Shown piece after piece: positions 60,621-64,000 of a stretch of DNA of 64,000 nucleotides. Under the pieces are notes generated by a model, which searched no databases, was not told the DNA's origin, and saw only the letters and a list, made by a program, of their open reading frames with translations. The DNA is from Flagellimonas hadalis (GTDB lineage: Bacteria > Bacteroidota > Bacteroidia > Flavobacteriales > Flavobacteriaceae). A program made the translations under genes and the position numbers. Positions within the stretch are counted from its first letter, which is position 1. Each line of letters starts with the position of its first letter. The stretch covers positions 62,001 through 126,000 of the forward strand of contig NZ_VNIK02000008.1 of assembly GCF_007785775.2 (NCBI RefSeq). Reading direction: 5' to 3'.

Positions 60621-62363
60621 TTATTCGGCCTTTTTCTTCTTTCGCTTTCGGAAGAAATCAAATACAAACCAACCGATGATTACTGCCACAAAATACCAGC
60701 GGTACGATACAGGTTCCCCGCTACCGCCCACGGTGGTGAAGACACGCTCCCATCGGGGCCTCCAATTGGCAAGACCTTCCGTGAAATTGTCAAAGCTCAT
60801 CCAAAGGAAGACAGGTTTCCCCACAATATGGTCTGCAGGGACATAGCCCCAGGTCCTACTGTCCTCGGAATGGTCGCGATTGTCCCCCATCATCCAGTAA
60901 TAATCCTGTCTGAAGGTATAGGAGTTGGCTTCTTGTCCATTGATGAAGACCTTGTTTCCCGTCACCTTCACATCGTTGTGCTCATAGTCCCTGATTATTT
61001 TTTTGTACAGGGGGATGGTTTTGGAGTTGATTTCTACCGTTGCTCCTGCTTCGGGAATGTAAATGGGGCCAAAATTGTCATTGTTCCATGGATAGAGGTT
61101 CGGTTTTTGGGGAAAGGAACCACCATATTTTCCTTTGGGTTCCAAGGTCATCACCACGGAGTCGATGGCCGGGTTTTGGCGGAGTTTTTCCACCATTTCA
61201 GCGGTCATGTTGGCAACTCGTGACAAAGGTTTTTCTTCGGTCAAGGAAAGCCTCAATTGTCGGATGACTTCTGTTGGGATTCCTTTTTCCTGTGTTATAA
61301 GTTCAATTTTTCCATCTTTTGTCCGATTGGCTCCCATGGCGTAAGGTGCCAAGGCATTGTACTGCGCTTCGTTTATGCTGGTAGCGATGTACTTACGAAG
61401 ATAATCCGATGCATTCACGTCTTCCAGATAACGACTGGATACACCATTCTTTGCATATACTTCATAATCGTACATAGGTTTGGCCCTGTCCGAAAGTTGG
61501 AGTTTTTTTCCATTGATATGCACAAAGCCGTCAACCACGGAAAGAGAATCCCCAGGAGTTCCTACACAACGTTTTACGTAATTGGATTTCTTGTCTATTG
61601 GTTTTATGACCGCCTTTTGCGCTTTGAAGAATTGGTACAACGTATCCGAAGGCAGACTGAAGACCACAATATCGTTCTTCTCCACGCTCTCAAAACCGGG
61701 CAAGCGCATGTAGGGCAGTTGCAGTTTGTTGATCCAGGAAGTCTTGGCGGTCTCGGGGTCCACATCGGCCACATAGGACCTTGTTTTGAGCACGGGAAGT
61801 GTATCGTGTACCATTGGGGCGGCCAAAGTGGTCATGGGCACCCGGGCACCATAATGGAACTTGCTCACAAAAAGGAAGTCCCCGACCCGTAGGGTGCGTT
61901 CCAATGATCCGGTAGGGATCACATAGGGCTGGATGAAATAAGTGTGCACCAAAGTTGCCGCCACGATGGCGAACACAATGGAGCTGACCCATTCGCCCAG
62001 ACCGGTTTTGGGCTTCAGGCTGCGGTCCTCAATGTAGGTGACATCTTCAACATAGTTGATATAATAAATGTAGAACCCGAGGGTGAGGATCACCAACCAG
62101 GTGTCCAGTAGCGAAGTCTTTCCAAAACTGCGGATGGTCTCTACCCAAACGACGGGAAACATCAATAAATTGATGATGGGTATGAACAATAGGATGACCC
62201 ACCACCAAGGCCTGTTGATGATCTTCATCAATACGACCCCGTTATATACAGGAATGGCGGCCTCCCATGCCTTTCGCCCTGCTTTTACATATAGTTTCCA
62301 AGTACCCAAAAAATGGATGATCTGGATGATCAAGATGAAAATGATCCACTGTGTACCGTCCAT
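60621..62363 (-). CDS. lepB: Signal peptidase I, long Bacteroidota form
   Basis: Cleaves signal peptides at the outer face of the inner membrane. At 580 residues it is far longer than the E. coli enzyme. Three to four N-terminal spans come first (about 5-140), then the S26 catalytic domain: Ser153 in VIPTGSLERTL, Lys264 in YVKRCVGTPGDSL, and GDNRDHSEDSRTWGYVP near residue 500. A roughly 220-residue insertion separates the Lys box from the last motif (SINEAQYNALAPYAMG through LRLSLTEEKPLSRV). It ends with a C-terminal span and basic tail. Follows dapB by 48 bases. Confidence 0.94.
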   Translation of the reverse strand: MDGTQWIIFILIIQIIHFLGTWKLYVKAGRKAWEAAIPVYNGVVLMKIINRPWWWVILLFIPIINLLMFPVVWVETIRSFGKTSLLDTWLVILTLGFYIYYINYVEDVTYIEDRSLKPKTGLGEWVSSIVFAIVAATLVHTYFIQPYVIPTGSLERTLRVGDFLFVSKFHYGARVPMTTLAAPMVHDTLPVLKTRSYVADVDPETAKTSWINKLQLPYMRLPGFESVEKNDIVVFSLPSDTLYQFFKAQKAVIKPIDKKSNYVKRCVGTPGDSLSVVDGFVHINGKKLQLSDRAKPMYDYEVYAKNGVSSRYLEDVNASDYLRKYIATSINEAQYNALAPYAMGANRTKDGKIELITQEKGIPTEVIRQLRLSLTEEKPLSRVANMTAEMVEKLRQNPAIDSVVMTLEPKGKYGGSFPQKPNLYPWNNDNFGPIYIPEAGATVEINSKTIPLYKKIIRDYEHNDVKVTGNKVFINGQEANSYTFRQDYYWMMGDNRDHSEDSRTWGYVPADHIVGKPVFLWMSFDNFTEGLANWRPRWERVFTTVGGSGEPVSYRWYFVAVIIGWFVFDFFRKRKKKKAE

Positions 62364-62411
62364 ATAAAATTTTCTTTGTTAGACTAACCGCCTAGATTGT
62401 TGTTACGTTTT

Positions 62412-63113
62412 TTAGCTTAGGTTTAACACGTCCTTCATTGTAAAGACACCTGTTTTTCCCTGGATCCATTCCGCTGCGATTACGGCCCCAAGGGCAAAAC
62501 CTTGTCTATTGTGCGCAGTGTGCTTTATCTCGATGCTGTCCACATCGCTTTCATAGCAGATGCTGTGGGTGCCGGGCACCATGCCTTCCCGTATTGATGT
62601 TATGGGAATGGTTTTATCTCCTGCGGTGTCCAATTTCCAATCCCTGTACGAAGAGTTTCCAATGATCCCTTCCGCCAATGTGATGGCGGTCCCACTGGGT
62701 GCATCCAGCTTTTGGGTATGGTGGATCTCTTCCATGGAAACCTTGTACTGTTCCAATTGGGACATCATTTTGGCCAAATGGGCGTTTAGTTCAAAAAAGA
62801 TGTTCACGCCCAAACTGAAATTGGATGCGTAGATAAAGGCACCTTTATCTTCTTTGCACAGTTCCATAGCTTCTTCATACTGTGAAAGCCAGCCAGTAGT
62901 CCCACAGATGACCGGAACTCCATTCTTGAAACAGTTGGTGATATTTTCAAAGGCGGCATCCGGTGTACTGAAATCTATGGCAACGTCCATGGCGCCATAA
63001 TCCACATTTGCCGTGCCAACATCTATTTTCGCCACAATGGTATGGCCTCTTTCTTGGGCAATTTGCTCAATCATTTTTCCCATTTTCCCATAACCGAACA
63101 AAGCAATGTTCAT
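62412..63113 (-). CDS. dapB: 4-hydroxy-tetrahydrodipicolinate reductase
   Basis: Reduces dihydrodipicolinate in the lysine/meso-diaminopimelate pathway, which also supplies peptidoglycan. The 233 residues are on the short side, as is common in Bacteroidota. Visible: ALFGYGKMGKMIEQIA (NADPH), VICGTTGWL, and EIHHTQKLDAPSGTAITLAE, the catalytic HHxxKxDxPSGT region. Upstream is the DUF5683 gene, three bases away. Confidence 0.94.
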   Translation of the reverse strand: MNIALFGYGKMGKMIEQIAQERGHTIVAKIDVGTANVDYGAMDVAIDFSTPDAAFENITNCFKNGVPVICGTTGWLSQYEEAMELCKEDKGAFIYASNFSLGVNIFFELNAHLAKMMSQLEQYKVSMEEIHHTQKLDAPSGTAITLAEGIIGNSSYRDWKLDTAGDKTIPITSIREGMVPGTHSICYESDVDSIEIKHTAHNRQGFALGAVIAAEWIQGKTGVFTMKDVLNLS

Positions 63114-63116
63114 ACA

Positions 63117-63743
63117 CTAAAATTTTACGACCAAGGCCATTCCATAGTTGGGTTGGTTGGTCACGGGGTTTACATCTATATAGGGTTGAAAGTCAACCGC
63201 GAGATTGTCGTCGACGTTATATTGTTTCAGGTGGGCGTCCACATTGGCGTCTATGATGTTCAGGGCATAGAGCGCAATGGTGATCACCAGGGCAAGATCC
63301 CTGTCCCTTTGGGTGTTTTCCTGGGCTCCTTCTAGGGCCTCGTCGGAAATTCGGCCAAAAAATTCATCATCGGTAAAGCCTGCCAACCTGCGTTTAAAGG
63401 CGTTTCTTGCCCTTTTGTATTCGGTGTTGTTATAGGAATAAACATAGATTCCAGTGCCGATGGCGCCCCAGACAATGGGAGCTTTCCAGTAGCGTTTGTT
63501 GTAGATCTGTCCAAGACCGGGAAATACGGCAGAATAGAATGCAGCTTTGCTGGGAGCAAGTGGATTTATACTCTTCCTTTTGGCCACTTCCTCAAAAGTG
63601 ATGCCTTCGCCTTCCATATTTTGGGCCAAGGAATCCACTTCTTTGGGTTGGGGTTCTTCCTTGCCTGTTTCCTCTTTTTCTTGGGAAAGTCCAATTTGGA
63701 GAAACAACAAGGCAAAGAACAAAAAGAGGAGGTTTTTATTCAC
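63117..63743 (-). CDS. DUF5683 domain exported protein
   Basis: A 208-residue protein with a signal peptide (MNKNLLFLFFALLFLQIGLSQEKEE), then an acidic linker and the DUF5683 pattern SKAAFYSAVFPGLGQIYNKRYWKAPIVWGAIGTGIYVYSYN, which includes two membrane-like segments. Function unknown; in flavobacteria it is found between parB and dapB, as here. Its start overlaps the parB stop by eight bases. Confidence 0.85.
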   Translation of the reverse strand: MNKNLLFLFFALLFLQIGLSQEKEETGKEEPQPKEVDSLAQNMEGEGITFEEVAKRKSINPLAPSKAAFYSAVFPGLGQIYNKRYWKAPIVWGAIGTGIYVYSYNNTEYKRARNAFKRRLAGFTDDEFFGRISDEALEGAQENTQRDRDLALVITIALYALNIIDANVDAHLKQYNVDDNLAVDFQPYIDVNPVTNQPNYGMALVVKF

Positions 63744-64000
63744 CTGTCAATAATTTTTTTATTCGCTTGAACTCCTCTTCAGAGTGGAAAGGAATCACAA
63801 TCTTGCCTTTTCCGTTGCTGGAAGCGGAAATGTCCACTTTTGCGGAAAGGTGTTCCTTGAGGGCCTCGATGCCCTTGGATACAAATCCGGGAACATCCTT
63901 GCTGCCTTTTTTCTTCGTGGCCGCTGTTTGGCTTTCGGGCTCCTTGTAGGCCTTCACCAATTGTTCGGTATCGCGGACGGACAGGCCATCGGAAACAATC
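63736..64000 (-). CDS. parB: ParB/Spo0J chromosome partition protein (5' end beyond window)
   Basis: The frame runs past the window edge at 64000; only about the last 88 codons are seen. The segment IVSDGLSVRDTEQLVKAYKE is the end of the ParB helix-turn-helix region, followed by a linker and the C-terminal dimerisation domain (SKGIEALKEHLSAKVDISASSNGKGKIVIPFHSEEEFKRIKKLLTG). ParB binds parS and slides as a CTP clamp. It heads the DUF5683-dapB-lepB-wbqC run; parA is expected just outside. Confidence 0.93.
   Translation of the reverse strand, partial: IVSDGLSVRDTEQLVKAYKEPESQTAATKKKGSKDVPGFVSKGIEALKEHLSAKVDISASSNGKGKIVIPFHSEEEFKRIKKLLTGE

Noticed and set aside
1..64000. A defence island, secondary-metabolite cluster, CRISPR array, integrase or phage genes
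   Set aside because: I looked for repeat arrays, Cas/restriction/toxin signatures, recombinases and capsid genes and found none; the window is a conserved housekeeping region.

Overview
The window is a dense, almost entirely housekeeping stretch of a Bacteroidota chromosome, most probably a marine member of the Flavobacteriaceae (Muricauda/Flagellimonas-like; the genus is inference). The evidence is the gliding lipoprotein GldI, DUF349/DUF368/DUF3810/DUF4105/DUF5683/DUF6122 proteins, an OstA-like LPS-export protein, a very long signal peptidase I, promoters of the Bacteroidota type (TTG, about 17-21 bp, TAnnTTTG) and flavobacterial gene order. There are no rRNA or tRNA genes, insertion sequences, prophages, integrases or CRISPR arrays. 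No gap between genes exceeds about 230 bases; the largest hold 6S RNA, two hairpins, or low-complexity spacer.

Layout. 1-7.5 kb (minus strand): partial secA, a DUF2795 protein, a cobalamin adenosyltransferase, a 53-residue membrane protein missed by simple ORF length cut-offs, a methyltransferase that has lost its SAM-binding core, an ABC-F ATPase and a DUF4105 membrane protein. 7.7-17.1 kb: pssA, then the minus-strand group kdsD-tatC-CMD-lptB, recQ, a CCC-motif/DUF2752 membrane cluster, an Smr protein and a cysteine desulfurase. 17.1-24.1 kb: a secreted CsgG-like candidate, an M23 peptidase, the coiled-coil/zapA/6S RNA/rny locus, a secreted DUF7477 repeat protein and a CBS protein preceded by two hairpins.

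24.1-40.2 kb is nearly all minus strand: DUF349, aroE, two DUF368 lipid-carrier transporters, a TPR protein, a class III aminotransferase and OstA-like; then dps with a Crp/Fnr-type box; then spoT-fur-like-purA, an M48 peptidase and a TrmH-family methyltransferase. 40.3-50.5 kb: lipoproteins, two amidohydrolase proteins, DUF3810, a cyclophilin-FKBP fusion, gldI, nrnA and a PhoD-like phosphatase. 50.5-60 kb: ndk, recF-lipoprotein-DUF721-GNAT, TPR-ribH, mutL with two rhomboids and an EEP hydrolase. 60-64 kb: parB-DUF5683-dapB-lepB-wbqC-DUF6122.

Common themes are envelope construction (LptB, OstA-like, KdsD, PssA, DUF368 pair, TatC, SecA, LepB, M23, periplasmic foldases, GldI), genome maintenance (RecQ, RecF, MutL, ParB, Smr) and stress or RNA control (SpoT, Fur-like, Dps, 6S RNA, RNase Y). 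I found no convincing new multi-gene system. The points worth following are a 6S RNA candidate beside zapA, degenerate catalytic or zinc motifs in several otherwise intact proteins (MutL, RecQ, Fur-like, one amidohydrolase, a gutted methyltransferase), a group of probably leaderless genes, a palindromic repeat inside a signal-peptide region, paired hairpins ahead of the CBS gene, and a Crp/Fnr-like operator ahead of dps.
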